A stretch of 64,000 nucleotides of DNA from assembly GCA_039029315.1 (NCBI GenBank), contig JBCCGK010000034.1, forward strand, positions 37,089-101,088. The letters run 5' to 3'. This document shows positions 8,453 through 16,775 of this stretch, piece after piece. Source of the DNA: JBCCCJ01 sp039029315 (lineage in GTDB: Bacteria; Bacteroidota; Bacteroidia; J057). The notes below the pieces were generated by a model. The model was not told where the DNA came from, did no database searches, and saw only the letters and a list, made by a program, of their open reading frames with translations. Position 1 is the first letter of the stretch. Each line of letters opens with the position of its first letter. Both the position numbers and the translations under genes were made by a program.

Positions 8453-9456
8453 GAGCGATCGGAAGGATTAATCATGAAACTGAGACCCACTCTATGAACC
8501 ATGCCCAGATAGCGCATGGGATCAAGTGCATAATCAAACATCAGTGGATGTCTTCCTGCACGCATGCGAATACCTACACCGGCCGTCGGATAATTCTGAT
8601 CTTCTACATTGATTTTGTAGCCCGCCCTTAGAAACAGGAGTTTCCGATATTGATACTCAAGGCCGACCCGGATATTTTCAGCATTGTCGTTGGGGTGGTT
8701 GAGTTGGAGTAGGGCTGTCAAAGATTGATGCTCGTCAGCTGATTTCCATGGAACAAAAGAAATTCCCAGTTTGAAGATGGTGGGAGCAGGGTAAGAATCG
8801 AGCAACAGATCTTTTTGATTGAATGTTGTATCAATTTCTATACTCCCTTTCAAGGTAGAATTTGGCCCAAAACTTTGAACCATTACAGCAAATCTCAAGT
8901 CTTTAAAATCCGTTCTATATAGGAATCCAAGGTCCAGAACGGCTGTTTGGGCAGAAAATTGCGCCAATTGCTCATGAACAAACTTGGCAGTTGCTCCCCA
9001 ACTGAACTGGTCTGTGAGCTGTTTGGCATAGGATATGCCTCCTGTAAGGTAGGTCGCATAAAAGAATTCGCCTGTTCCTTCTGGTTGAAAGGTCGTTCGC
9101 ACTTCCATCGGACCAGAATTCAGGCCACTCAGAGAGATGCCAAACTGACCTGCGCGGGTGGGAATGGTACTTGCCAGATAAGCATAATTGATGTCCGCAA
9201 CCCAGAAGGTATTGGCACCTGTGAGAGAAAAAGTGTTGACCTCGGACATAGTTGCCGGATTGGTATAGGCTGAATAGCCATCACCTGAAAGGCAAATGTT
9301 CGCACTGGCCAGGCCGGCGGCTCGGGGACTAACCTCCATCTTGAGGAAAGTAAGTGCTGAAATTCCGGCTCGTTGGGCTCCAAGTTGAGGAAAGAGTTGG
9401 CCAAATAGGAGAGAAGGCAACAAACCGATTGCTAGTAGCAGAATAATTCTGTGCAT
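8449..9456 (-). CDS. PorV/PorQ-family outer-membrane beta-barrel protein
   Basis: The 335-residue product has a cleavable signal peptide (MHRIILLLAIGLLPSLLFGQ) and then the family opening RAGISALTFLKMEVSPRAAG, followed by NPATMSEV and many alternating amphipathic strands typical of the FadL-like barrel of PorV and PorQ. PorV shuttles T9SS cargo to the PorU sortase; PorQ and related paralogues serve the same outer-membrane system. Which member this is cannot be decided from sequence alone. It ends with a conserved-looking LGMVHRVGLSFMI strand. The stop overlaps the start of the next gene by 4 nt. Confidence 0.85.
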   Translation of the reverse strand: MHRIILLLAIGLLPSLLFGQLFPQLGAQRAGISALTFLKMEVSPRAAGLASANICLSGDGYSAYTNPATMSEVNTFSLTGANTFWVADINYAYLASTIPTRAGQFGISLSGLNSGPMEVRTTFQPEGTGEFFYATYLTGGISYAKQLTDQFSWGATAKFVHEQLAQFSAQTAVLDLGFLYRTDFKDLRFAVMVQSFGPNSTLKGSIEIDTTFNQKDLLLDSYPAPTIFKLGISFVPWKSADEHQSLTALLQLNHPNDNAENIRVGLEYQYRKLLFLRAGYKINVEDQNYPTAGVGIRMRAGRHPLMFDYALDPMRYLGMVHRVGLSFMINPSDRS

Positions 9457-9590
9457 CGACGTTTGATTTGAAGGGTAAAAGTAACCATTTATCTGGTTTG
9501 TTAGACAATATTCAAGTATGGGGACGGTTAAGAAATCATAAAGAGAGTGGGGATGTGAATAAAAAGTTCACTGAGATAGAGGAAGATTTG

Positions 9591-9598
9591 TATATTTA
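9591..9598 (+). promoter_or_regulatory. Possible promoter box (TATATTTA) upstream of the LysE-family gene
   Basis: TATATTTA differs from TAnnTTTG only at the last base and lies 64 nt before the ATG at 9663, in an A/T-rich gap between divergent genes. The one mismatch and the lack of a visible -33 element keep this weak. Confidence 0.3.
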
Positions 9599-9662
9599 CG
9601 ACAATTTCGCAGTCAATTTTTGGATGTAATTTTTCGATAATTGGCTCATTGAACACAAGGAC

Positions 9663-10328
9663 ATGGCGTTTCTAGAAGGATTTGCAACTGGTCTTGCTTT
9701 CATTGTTTTCCTGGGTCCGGTATTCTTTACCCTCCTCAGAAGTAGCCTTGAGCACGGCTTTCGCTCTGGGTTCTCAGTAGCCTTAGGCATTTTTTCCAGT
9801 GATGTCATCTGTGTTATTCTCCTCTATGGATTAGGCGTTACAGATCTGATTACTGATCCACAAAATCAATTCTACATCAGCTTGGGTGGCTCTGCGATCC
9901 TGATTGGATTGGGCATCAAGTATATGATTTCTCCGGTCAAAAAAGTTGCTACAAAAGAGGTTGATACCAAAAGAGGTCACTATTTGAACTTTTTCATCAG
10001 AGGCTTTCTGGTCAATTTTGTCAATCCATTTGTCTTTATCGTCTGGATGGGGGTGATCAGTCTGGCTGGCTCTCGCTACGCAGTAGGAGAAGGGTTTTTA
10101 TGGTTTCTGACAGGAACACTCATCAGCATTCTGTGTACAGATACTGCCAAAGCGGCTTTTGCCAGCTTTATCAAAACCCTGCTGAATCCAGTTTGGCTAG
10201 GGTGGACTTATCGGGTGATCGGTGTCATCCTTCTTGGTTTTGGTGTGCGCCTCCTGATGTTTGCTGTTTCAGGTGGATCACCAGAAGCCATGATGAGTCA
10301 GGGCCTAGTCCTCGGCGTCGGTGGTTGA
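9663..10328 (+). CDS. LysE/RhtB-family amino-acid exporter
   Basis: This 221-residue integral membrane protein has about six hydrophobic segments and the family opening FATGLAFIVFLGPVFFTLL followed by LEHGFRSGFSVALGIFSSD, which corresponds to the LysE/RhtB signature near the first two helices. A second half with NPFVFIVWMGVISLAG and a terminal glycine-rich helix completes the fold. The family exports lysine, threonine, homoserine and similar small molecules; the substrate here cannot be assigned. It stands alone and converges with the ADA2-like gene. Confidence 0.88.
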   Translation: MAFLEGFATGLAFIVFLGPVFFTLLRSSLEHGFRSGFSVALGIFSSDVICVILLYGLGVTDLITDPQNQFYISLGGSAILIGLGIKYMISPVKKVATKEVDTKRGHYLNFFIRGFLVNFVNPFVFIVWMGVISLAGSRYAVGEGFLWFLTGTLISILCTDTAKAAFASFIKTLLNPVWLGWTYRVIGVILLGFGVRLLMFAVSGGSPEAMMSQGLVLGVGG

Positions 10329-10431
10329 ACATGACGCGCGATTGATTCCTTATGTATCTTGTATCTGCTTTGCTTATTCCGCTGATGCGGCCTTTCAGTC
10401 TTGTCCCACACCTAGTCTTTTACCTCATTGC

Positions 10432-11973
10432 CTACTTGCCGGCCAACTCTGCATTGGCCCACATAACAAAGGCCTTCCACTCTTTTTCCCAATTCTCCAA
10501 CGCTTGTTGTTTGGCAGCATCATTCAGAGCACTGTATATCAAGGCATTCTTACACAGCTGTTTGAGGTGTTTCAAATCCAGTTCCCAAGCATAGAAGATG
10601 GCCCAATAATCTGGCGTCACACCAGTGTAATCAAAGGGAGCTGGATCATCGGAACTGATACTGATGGGGAGTCCAAGCTTGAGGTACAAACTTGCTGGAT
10701 GATTGCGGAGATCTCGAATATACCCAAGGATTTGGTTGCTTAATGGGCATATTTCCAGACAGATGCCCTCAGATTTGATGCGATCCCAAAGCACAGGATA
10801 TCGAAACAAATTAAAGGCATGGCCGATCCGTTTGGAGCCGAGCAAGACTGCATCAATCAAATTATTGTTGGAAACCCAATTGCTTTCTCCATCATGGAGG
10901 AATAGAGGCATGTCTCGCCCATATGCCTGATTCAAAGAATCGATGGTGAGAAAAATGTCAAGGAACTCTATCGTCGGACGGCCTGCATCTTCTTCCGCAA
11001 CCAAATCATATCCTTCAACCAAATCAGGGAATCTTTGTCGCAGTTCATAAGCTTGAATCAGATCATCCTGGATCACAGGAGCTGGTAGAAACCTCAGATT
11101 GGTATAAATGAGTTTTAAGGTAAAATTCGGATATTCTCCTTGAAGTGATTCCAGGATTTGTTGTTGGTAAACCATGGTTGAATCTACTGGATAATATCCA
11201 TCAGGTTTGTCCAGGGAATAGAGAGGCAGCATGCTCATTCTTACCTCGATATGCTGAATGCCATCTTCCAGGAGATCTCGATAAGCCTGTTCATAGTAAG
11301 CTTTGTAGATCGCCTGATAGTGAACGAAATTGTATACGCATCCAAAATAATGTTCAAATTCCTTCCAGATGTCTGTAGAATCGGCATCTGTTTGCATATC
11401 AAGGGTCAGAAATTCGCGCATTTGTTCCTGAAAATTCGGAATACCCTTGTTCAATGTTTGCGCTTTGACATAGCCAGCAGGCGCTGTCCCTGCCCGAAAA
11501 AAGCGCATGGCTCCTTTGGGATGTTGAGGGGTCGTTGGTCCCCAATACACATAACAATTCTCCTGCTTCAAGGCTTCTGCAATCACCCAATCGACATCTC
11601 CTAAGGCGATGCTGTGCATATGATGGACCCCTCCTTTTGGCATTCGCCTGAAAATTCGGAACAATTCATCTTGCTCCATATGATCCCGAGAGGCATAAAA
11701 ATATCGCGCAGGGGGAAAAAAATGATTTGCCTGATAGTCATTCAATTTTTCCCTTTGAATCTGCCTCAAACGCTGGTTCAGGAGTTGTTCTTCCTTGCTC
11801 AAGCGCACATCAGCTCCCAACGAACCTGCCTGATCTTGCGAGAGGAGCAATTGGCGTGATTCTGAATATTGGGTTTTGTCTGTTGGGGTGCGATCTGTTT
11901 GGGCCTTGAGGTGCGTGATGCACGTGCAGATGGCTATGCATAAGGCCAGAGACACATAGGATTTTTTTTTCAT
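10432..11973 (-). CDS. Exported adenosine deaminase of the ADA2/ADGF type
   Basis: Adenosine deaminases convert (deoxy)adenosine to inosine in a zinc-dependent TIM barrel. This 513-residue protein carries a signal peptide (residues 1-25 ending THLKAQ) and then the metal and catalytic motifs in order: HMHS within PKGGVHHMHSIALGD, HDGES, RIGHAFNLF, CPLSNQIL and SSDDPAPFDYTG. The long N-terminal extension with helical heptads and secretion signal fit the growth-factor-like ADA2 group rather than the short cytoplasmic enzyme. It lies 9 nt downstream of a NUP-type purine nucleoside lipoprotein gene on the same strand, so both probably act on extracellular or periplasmic nucleosides. Confidence 0.92.
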   Translation of the reverse strand: MKKKSYVSLALCIAICTCITHLKAQTDRTPTDKTQYSESRQLLLSQDQAGSLGADVRLSKEEQLLNQRLRQIQREKLNDYQANHFFPPARYFYASRDHMEQDELFRIFRRMPKGGVHHMHSIALGDVDWVIAEALKQENCYVYWGPTTPQHPKGAMRFFRAGTAPAGYVKAQTLNKGIPNFQEQMREFLTLDMQTDADSTDIWKEFEHYFGCVYNFVHYQAIYKAYYEQAYRDLLEDGIQHIEVRMSMLPLYSLDKPDGYYPVDSTMVYQQQILESLQGEYPNFTLKLIYTNLRFLPAPVIQDDLIQAYELRQRFPDLVEGYDLVAEEDAGRPTIEFLDIFLTIDSLNQAYGRDMPLFLHDGESNWVSNNNLIDAVLLGSKRIGHAFNLFRYPVLWDRIKSEGICLEICPLSNQILGYIRDLRNHPASLYLKLGLPISISSDDPAPFDYTGVTPDYWAIFYAWELDLKHLKQLCKNALIYSALNDAAKQQALENWEKEWKAFVMWANAELAGK

Positions 11974-11982
11974 TGAGCTAAT

Positions 11983-13056
11983 TTATCTGCCGGGTATATG
12001 GTCTTTGTACTGATCCCAGTTTGTTACCAGTTCATTCACAACGGTACTCCCCACACGCCATGCCGATTCAAGTGCTGGAATATAGGCAGAATAGCCTGAT
12101 CCACCGAGTTTTTCACCTGCAAGACTGGTGTAAGCATCTATGCCCTGATATTGCATGGTATAATTGCTGGCTGTTCGAAGAACCATCAAGCGTCTGGCAT
12201 CTACACGACCTGCTTTTTGCAAAAACTCTAATGATTGTCTGGTTCCAGTATCTTCCATCGCTGAGGTAACAAAATTTCCTTTCTCTCGCGTCCAGTAGCT
12301 GGTCCAGTTATTTGCCCAGTCATTCAATAATCGCCCATGCCAATAGGTGGAGGCAGCCAACTGATCTCCTTTGAGAACAAATGGAGGCAATTGCGCTTTG
12401 GGATATTGTGTGTATTGCGCTCTCAAAGCGGTAATTTCTTCTGTGTCCTCCAATTGGGTATGTTGGGTCAGTTGATAAGCCCACTCCGTCAATTGCGGGT
12501 CGAGTTGGTAGACGGCTCCTTCATCATTCTCCGGGACAGGTTGTTCGTAAGGGTGTGTGAGTCGTAAAGGAATATAGCCAGTACTCCATCCTTTGGGAGA
12601 TTCTCTAGGATCAATTTCATGTGCAATGTCTCCATCTACCAACCACTCTGCCCAGGCTGCTGATCCCACCGAGGCATCCTCTGGATCTACACCTGCAATG
12701 CCTGCTACCAGCCAATAAGCTCGACTGAGGTCAAACCGCTGATCCATGCCCAATGCCATGATAGAGGCACTGGCTTTGGCAATCCCTACTCCAGTGACAA
12801 TTCCCAGGACACCTTTTTCTCTGTTGAACCGGAGATCCCGATAGCCTTGCGGAAATGCCATGCTTTCTTCCAGAGGAAGACGTTCTACCCAATATTGGAA
12901 TTCTCCTGGCCGGTCACCTACATCTTCCCCTTTTTCAAACATAGAAACAATCACTACTTTGACAGGAATAGGAGAAGGAGTCGATCGCGAGGGAGGGCTT
13001 TGGCTACAGCTCAGAAAGAGGAATGAAAATATCAGAAACCAAGGATATATGTGCAT
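11983..13056 (-). CDS. Purine nucleoside permease (NUP)-family lipoprotein
   Basis: The NUP family is named from the Candida purine nucleoside permease but has the fold of nucleoside phosphorylases. The product shows VKVVIVSMFEKGEDVGDRPGE split over its first strand, ITGVGIAKA-like GIVTGVGIAKASAS, YWLVAGIAGVDPEDASVGSA, and a C-terminal TASNYTMQY segment. An N-terminal hydrophobic stretch with a lipobox (FLFLSC) follows the ATG at 13056, which I prefer to the upstream ATG at 13116 because the signal sequence then begins at residue 1. It is the first gene of a two-gene operon with the ADA2-like deaminase, suggesting nucleoside scavenging at the cell envelope. Confidence 0.9.
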   Translation of the reverse strand: MHIYPWFLIFSFLFLSCSQSPPSRSTPSPIPVKVVIVSMFEKGEDVGDRPGEFQYWVERLPLEESMAFPQGYRDLRFNREKGVLGIVTGVGIAKASASIMALGMDQRFDLSRAYWLVAGIAGVDPEDASVGSAAWAEWLVDGDIAHEIDPRESPKGWSTGYIPLRLTHPYEQPVPENDEGAVYQLDPQLTEWAYQLTQHTQLEDTEEITALRAQYTQYPKAQLPPFVLKGDQLAASTYWHGRLLNDWANNWTSYWTREKGNFVTSAMEDTGTRQSLEFLQKAGRVDARRLMVLRTASNYTMQYQGIDAYTSLAGEKLGGSGYSAYIPALESAWRVGSTVVNELVTNWDQYKDHIPGR

Positions 13057-13140
13057 AGCCGGGAGGGATTGAAATATACCGCGATGATACGCAATCCTTC
13101 GGTGGCGCCCAAGCAAAGGATGCTTCTATATGAACTTTTG

Positions 13141-13148
13141 TATGTTTG
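13141..13148 (+). promoter_or_regulatory. TAnnTTTG promoter box (TATGTTTG), 4 nt before the MDR oxidoreductase ATG
   Basis: TATGTTTG ends 4 nt before the ATG at 13153. This is the same box-to-ATG spacing as at 3083, 25981 and 32629. Confidence 0.55.
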
Positions 13149-13152
13149 TCCT

Positions 13153-14100
13153 ATGAGAGCAATCACCTACAATCAATATGGAAGTGCAGATGTGCTGGAG
13201 ACCGTCAAAATGGCCCGGCCAATTGCCAAAGCAGATCAGGTTTTGGTTCGGATACATGCGGCAGCCTTGAATCCGATAGATTATCAAATGCGACGGGGGC
13301 GATTTCATCCATTTGTCAGGACGCGCTTTCCGCGTATTCCTGGCTCTGACTTTGCCGGAATCATAGCGGAAATCGGATCGAAGGTGACAAATATGAAGGT
13401 AGCAGAAGAGGTATATGGAATGGCCAAAACATCTGTAGGAGGGAGTTATGCAGAGTACATTGCTATTCATCCAGCAGAAATTGCTCGTAAACCCGCCTCC
13501 ATCTCTTTTGTAGAAGCGGCATCCCTTCCCCTGGCCGCCTTGACTTCCTTGCAAGCCCTAAGAGATCTGGGGAATATTCGGCCTGGCATGCAAGTCCTCA
13601 TCAATGGGGCGTCAGGTGGAGTAGGGGTTTTTGGGGTACAATTGGCAAAAACATTTGGGGCAAGCGTTACTGCTGTGTGCAGTCATCGCAATGTGGAGTT
13701 AGTGAAAGCTCTGGGGGCTGATCGAATCATTGATTATACCCAGCAAAACATCCGGCAACTCGATGATGCCTTTGATATTTTTTACGACGCATACGGAAAT
13801 CAATCCTACTCGAAGATCAAACATTTATTGACCTCCAATGGAAGATACATTTCGACCATTCCTAGTCTTCGCAATTTCCGGCATCGATTGTTCACCTTCT
13901 TTTCTCGAAAAAAAGCAAGAGTCGTCCTCGTATCATCTACCACCCGGGATCTGGACGAATTGCGGATGTTGGTGGAGGCTGGAGAACTACGCCCTGTGAT
14001 CGATCAGGAATTTCTACTGGAGCAGGCACGAGAAGCCTCCCTTTATTTGGAGACTCGTCGTGCCAAAGGGAAGGTAGTCCTGACAGGCTTGCACCCCTGA
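13153..14100 (+). CDS. NAD(P)-dependent alcohol/quinone oxidoreductase (zinc-free MDR family)
   Basis: This 315-residue medium-chain dehydrogenase/reductase starts MRAITYNQYGSADVLE, as quinone reductases of the family do, and has NPIDYQMRRG and FPRIPGSDFAGII in the catalytic domain and the Rossmann motif INGASGGVGVFGVQLAK. The structural zinc cysteines are not evident, which fits the quinone-reductase branch; the substrate is unknown. The frame is open to 13051, but that longer start overlaps the divergent NUP gene and adds 34 residues absent from the family. A promoter box lies directly before the chosen ATG. Confidence 0.92.
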   Translation: MRAITYNQYGSADVLETVKMARPIAKADQVLVRIHAAALNPIDYQMRRGRFHPFVRTRFPRIPGSDFAGIIAEIGSKVTNMKVAEEVYGMAKTSVGGSYAEYIAIHPAEIARKPASISFVEAASLPLAALTSLQALRDLGNIRPGMQVLINGASGGVGVFGVQLAKTFGASVTAVCSHRNVELVKALGADRIIDYTQQNIRQLDDAFDIFYDAYGNQSYSKIKHLLTSNGRYISTIPSLRNFRHRLFTFFSRKKARVVLVSSTTRDLDELRMLVEAGELRPVIDQEFLLEQAREASLYLETRRAKGKVVLTGLHP

Positions 14101-14187
14101 CAATAGATCAGGGATGGGGACATCTATTTCTTTTTCTCGGAACAATTGTATCTTCAAGGCAGCTTTTCATCTAATTTGCAACTTTCT

Positions 14188-15084
14188 ATGCATACAACTA
14201 CCCGCCGAACCTTTGTCAAGAACGCATCTCTCGCTGCCCTATCTGTAGGAATTTTGGGATGTGGGGACAGTCAGCAATCATCCGAAAGCGCAACAACAAG
14301 CCTCACTCCTGAACCCTCCATTTCTCTCCCCAAAATAGGGCTGCAATTGTGGACTGTTCGTGATCTGATCGAAAAAGATCTTGCCGGAACCCTTGCCCAA
14401 GTGGCAGAGATTGGATTTGGGGGAGTAGAAACGGCTTTTTGGCCGGAGGGTGTGTCTCTCGAACAAGGAGCCAAAGCACTTGAGACCGCAGGCCTATCCG
14501 TGTTTGCGATTCATGTTGAACTGCCTTTGGGAGAAAACAAGGCCTTGTTTACAGAAATGGCTGATGCTTATCACTGCAAACGACTTGTCTGGCATGGATG
14601 GCCGGAAGACGAACGCTACAAAACCCTGGGAGGTACACAGGAACTGGCCAAGATCTATGAGGATGCTGCTGCCTTGGCAAAAGAACATGGCTTGAGTTTT
14701 GGCTTACACAATCACTGGTGGGAATTCGAGAAAATGGAGGATGCAGATATGATGCCTTTTGATTGGTTATTGGCTAATCTGAGTGAAGAGATCTTTTTTG
14801 AGTTGGATACCTACTGGGCGAAAGTAGCTGGTAGTGATCCCGCACAATTGATGAAAAAATGGGGAAAACGAGCACCACTGCTCCACATCAAGGATGGTCC
14901 GGCCAAACATGACGAACCCATGCTTGCTGTAGGCAAAGGCGTGCAGGACTTTCCAGCAATTGCCAAGGCTGGAGAAGGAGCCATCGAGTGGATGATTGTT
15001 GAGATGGATGAATGTGCGACTGATATGATGACAGCAGTCAAAGAAAGTCATGCGTATCTTGTTGAGCAAGGATTGGGCGCCTAA
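14188..15084 (+). CDS. Tat-exported sugar phosphate isomerase/epimerase-like TIM-barrel protein
   Basis: The 298-residue product opens with a Tat signal (TTRRTFVKNASLAALSVG) ending in a lipobox-like LGC, so it is probably a periplasmic lipoprotein. The mature part is a xylose-isomerase-like TIM barrel: IGLQLWTVRDLI, the loop IGFGGVETAFW, GLHNHWWEFEK with the metal-type His/Glu, FFELDTYWAKVAG, and LLHIKDG. Members act as isomerases, epimerases or 3-keto-sugar enzymes; the substrate cannot be given. The ATG at 14188 begins the Tat signal and is preferred to the TTG at 14146. It follows the MDR gene after 87 nt, on the same strand. Confidence 0.9.
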   Translation: MHTTTRRTFVKNASLAALSVGILGCGDSQQSSESATTSLTPEPSISLPKIGLQLWTVRDLIEKDLAGTLAQVAEIGFGGVETAFWPEGVSLEQGAKALETAGLSVFAIHVELPLGENKALFTEMADAYHCKRLVWHGWPEDERYKTLGGTQELAKIYEDAAALAKEHGLSFGLHNHWWEFEKMEDADMMPFDWLLANLSEEIFFELDTYWAKVAGSDPAQLMKKWGKRAPLLHIKDGPAKHDEPMLAVGKGVQDFPAIAKAGEGAIEWMIVEMDECATDMMTAVKESHAYLVEQGLGA

Positions 15085-15097
15085 CAATCAGTAAGGA

Positions 15098-15907
15098 TTA
15101 CTGTCGAAAATGCTGTTCCATCCATTCTGTTGCGAAGGTAACTAAGTCCTGACTATCAAATACATAAGTTCTTGCTTGTCCAATGGTATGGACGTGCAAT
15201 TGCCTGTCTTGAATATATGTGTCTATGATGAGTTGGAAGTAATCTTCGCCCTGCCACGCTACGATCCCTTCGCTGGTGTCAAATTCTTCCAACTCTACCC
15301 ACCTTCTGTGTCCATGTTCGAGAATCGGCATTTGGTAGCGAACAGTGCGTTTGTTTGCTACGGCACATCGGTCTTCGGCATAGTGCAACATGGTCACCGT
15401 ATCAAATGGACACCCTATATGGAGGATTTTTCCTTTGAGTGTGTGAATGTGGTGTAAGGGAGATTGTAGCCCAAATCCGTATTGTAAGGAATGGTCAGCG
15501 GTGATACGAGCAGCATGTTTGCCGATGGCGACAAAAGAAGCTGTCGGATGCTTACTTCGATGGACATCTCCTGGAAGGGTACGAATGTATTCTGCAAGGA
15601 TTCCAAACTCCCAGATATTAGCGCGTGAACTCGCCGGGTCGAAGGCCGGACATTCTTGCAAATAAGCTTGCTGTCGGTCTTCTTCCCACTTGGGAAGTTC
15701 GTACGGATAGTCTTCCCAGCCAACCATCATACAGAGGGTACCCTCTGGTAAGAGAATGTCAAGCAAGGCTTTGAGCAATGTATCTCCGCCCCCCACGATC
15801 CACCCAATAGACTTGAGAGATAGGTGAATCATCACCGTATCAGCAGGCGTAATGTTCGCCGCTGTTAGATCTTTGAGAAGCGCAGAATAAGGAACAACTT
15901 TGGCCAT
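15098..15907 (-). CDS. AAC(3)-like N-acetyltransferase (aminoglycoside 3-N-acetyltransferase family)
   Basis: The 269-residue product shows the hallmark order of the antibiotic N-acetyltransferase family: DTVMIHLSLKSIGWIVGG, EGTLCMMVGWEDYPYE, FDPASSRANIWEFGILAEYI, PGDVHRSKHPTASFVAIG and YGFGLQSPLHHI. Known members acetylate the 3-amino group of aminoglycosides with acetyl-CoA; others in chromosomes have unknown substrates. The ATG at 15907 (MAKVVPYSALL) is preferred, since the frame upstream to 16030 runs into the divergent flavin reductase gene. Nothing around it suggests a mobile resistance cassette. Resistance is not demonstrated. Confidence 0.88.
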   Translation of the reverse strand: MAKVVPYSALLKDLTAANITPADTVMIHLSLKSIGWIVGGGDTLLKALLDILLPEGTLCMMVGWEDYPYELPKWEEDRQQAYLQECPAFDPASSRANIWEFGILAEYIRTLPGDVHRSKHPTASFVAIGKHAARITADHSLQYGFGLQSPLHHIHTLKGKILHIGCPFDTVTMLHYAEDRCAVANKRTVRYQMPILEHGHRRWVELEEFDTSEGIVAWQGEDYFQLIIDTYIQDRQLHVHTIGQARTYVFDSQDLVTFATEWMEQHFRQ

Positions 15908-15992
15908 GGGAAGAGAAATAAATAGGAGGTCGATTGCCTTGTTTCCGAAACAAGTTTGCACGGAATAAGTTAGTAGAAAAAACGAGACAAAT

Positions 15993-16646
15993 ATGACCGA
16001 CGGACACATACATTTTACCAGAAGCGACATTCAGGATCTGGATCGAATCAAGCGACTGAACCTGATCAACTCCATTACGGGAATCAAGCCGGCCAATTTG
16101 ATTGGAACAATCTCTAAGGATGGACGCTCCAATCTGGCGATCTTTAGTTCTGTGATTCATCTGGGAAGCAATCCTCCGCTGATCGGAATGGTTCTGCGTC
16201 CAACAGGAGAAGTTCCGAGACACACCTATGAAAACATCCAACAGTTGGGGACCTACACCATCAACCATATTCACCAGACATTCATAGAGCGTGCGCATTA
16301 TACCTCAGCCAAGTTTGAGGAAATATCTGAATTCGATGCCTGTGGGTTGACGGAAGAATATCTGGAAGGATTTGAGGCACCATTTGTAAAGGAGAGTGAG
16401 CTGAAGCTTGGCTTGAAACATGTACAGTCCATTCCCATTGAACTAAATGGAACCATCCTTGTTATAGGAGAAATCCAGCATCTAATCGTCCCGGAACGCG
16501 CGATTGATCAGTCTGGTCAATTGGATCTGTCTTCGGTTGCTGATGTCGGCATTTCAGGCTTGAACCGATACTATGCCTTGAAAAAACTAGCTGAATATCC
16601 CTATGTCCGGGTATCTGAATTGCCGGATTGGGAGAAAAGGAAATGA
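15993..16646 (+). CDS. Flavin reductase-like FMN-binding split-barrel protein
   Basis: The 217-residue soluble protein matches the flavin-reductase/FMN split-barrel family: NLINSITGIKPANLIGTISKDG, SNLAIFSSVIHLGSNPPLIGMV, RPTGEVPRHTYENIQ and GTYTINHI. Members bind FMN and reduce flavins or act as oxidoreductases for unknown substrates. It is transcribed divergently from the AAC(3)-like gene with an 85-nt gap that must hold both promoters. Confidence 0.9.
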   Translation: MTDGHIHFTRSDIQDLDRIKRLNLINSITGIKPANLIGTISKDGRSNLAIFSSVIHLGSNPPLIGMVLRPTGEVPRHTYENIQQLGTYTINHIHQTFIERAHYTSAKFEEISEFDACGLTEEYLEGFEAPFVKESELKLGLKHVQSIPIELNGTILVIGEIQHLIVPERAIDQSGQLDLSSVADVGISGLNRYYALKKLAEYPYVRVSELPDWEKRK

Positions 16647-16775
16647 TACAGCTTGGCAGCATTGAGTAAGAGAAAAACGTAATGTGTTGATCTCAATCCT
16701 CTGTCGAAGATTCGGGCAGTCTAGCTTTTCCTAAGAAGAAATCAAAACTCTTAACCTTAGATGCCGTTTTTTCTT

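Noticed and set aside
13051..13153. A longer start for the MDR reductase inside the divergent NUP gene.
   Set aside because: The added 34 residues have no counterpart in the family, and a promoter box lies right before the ATG at 13153.
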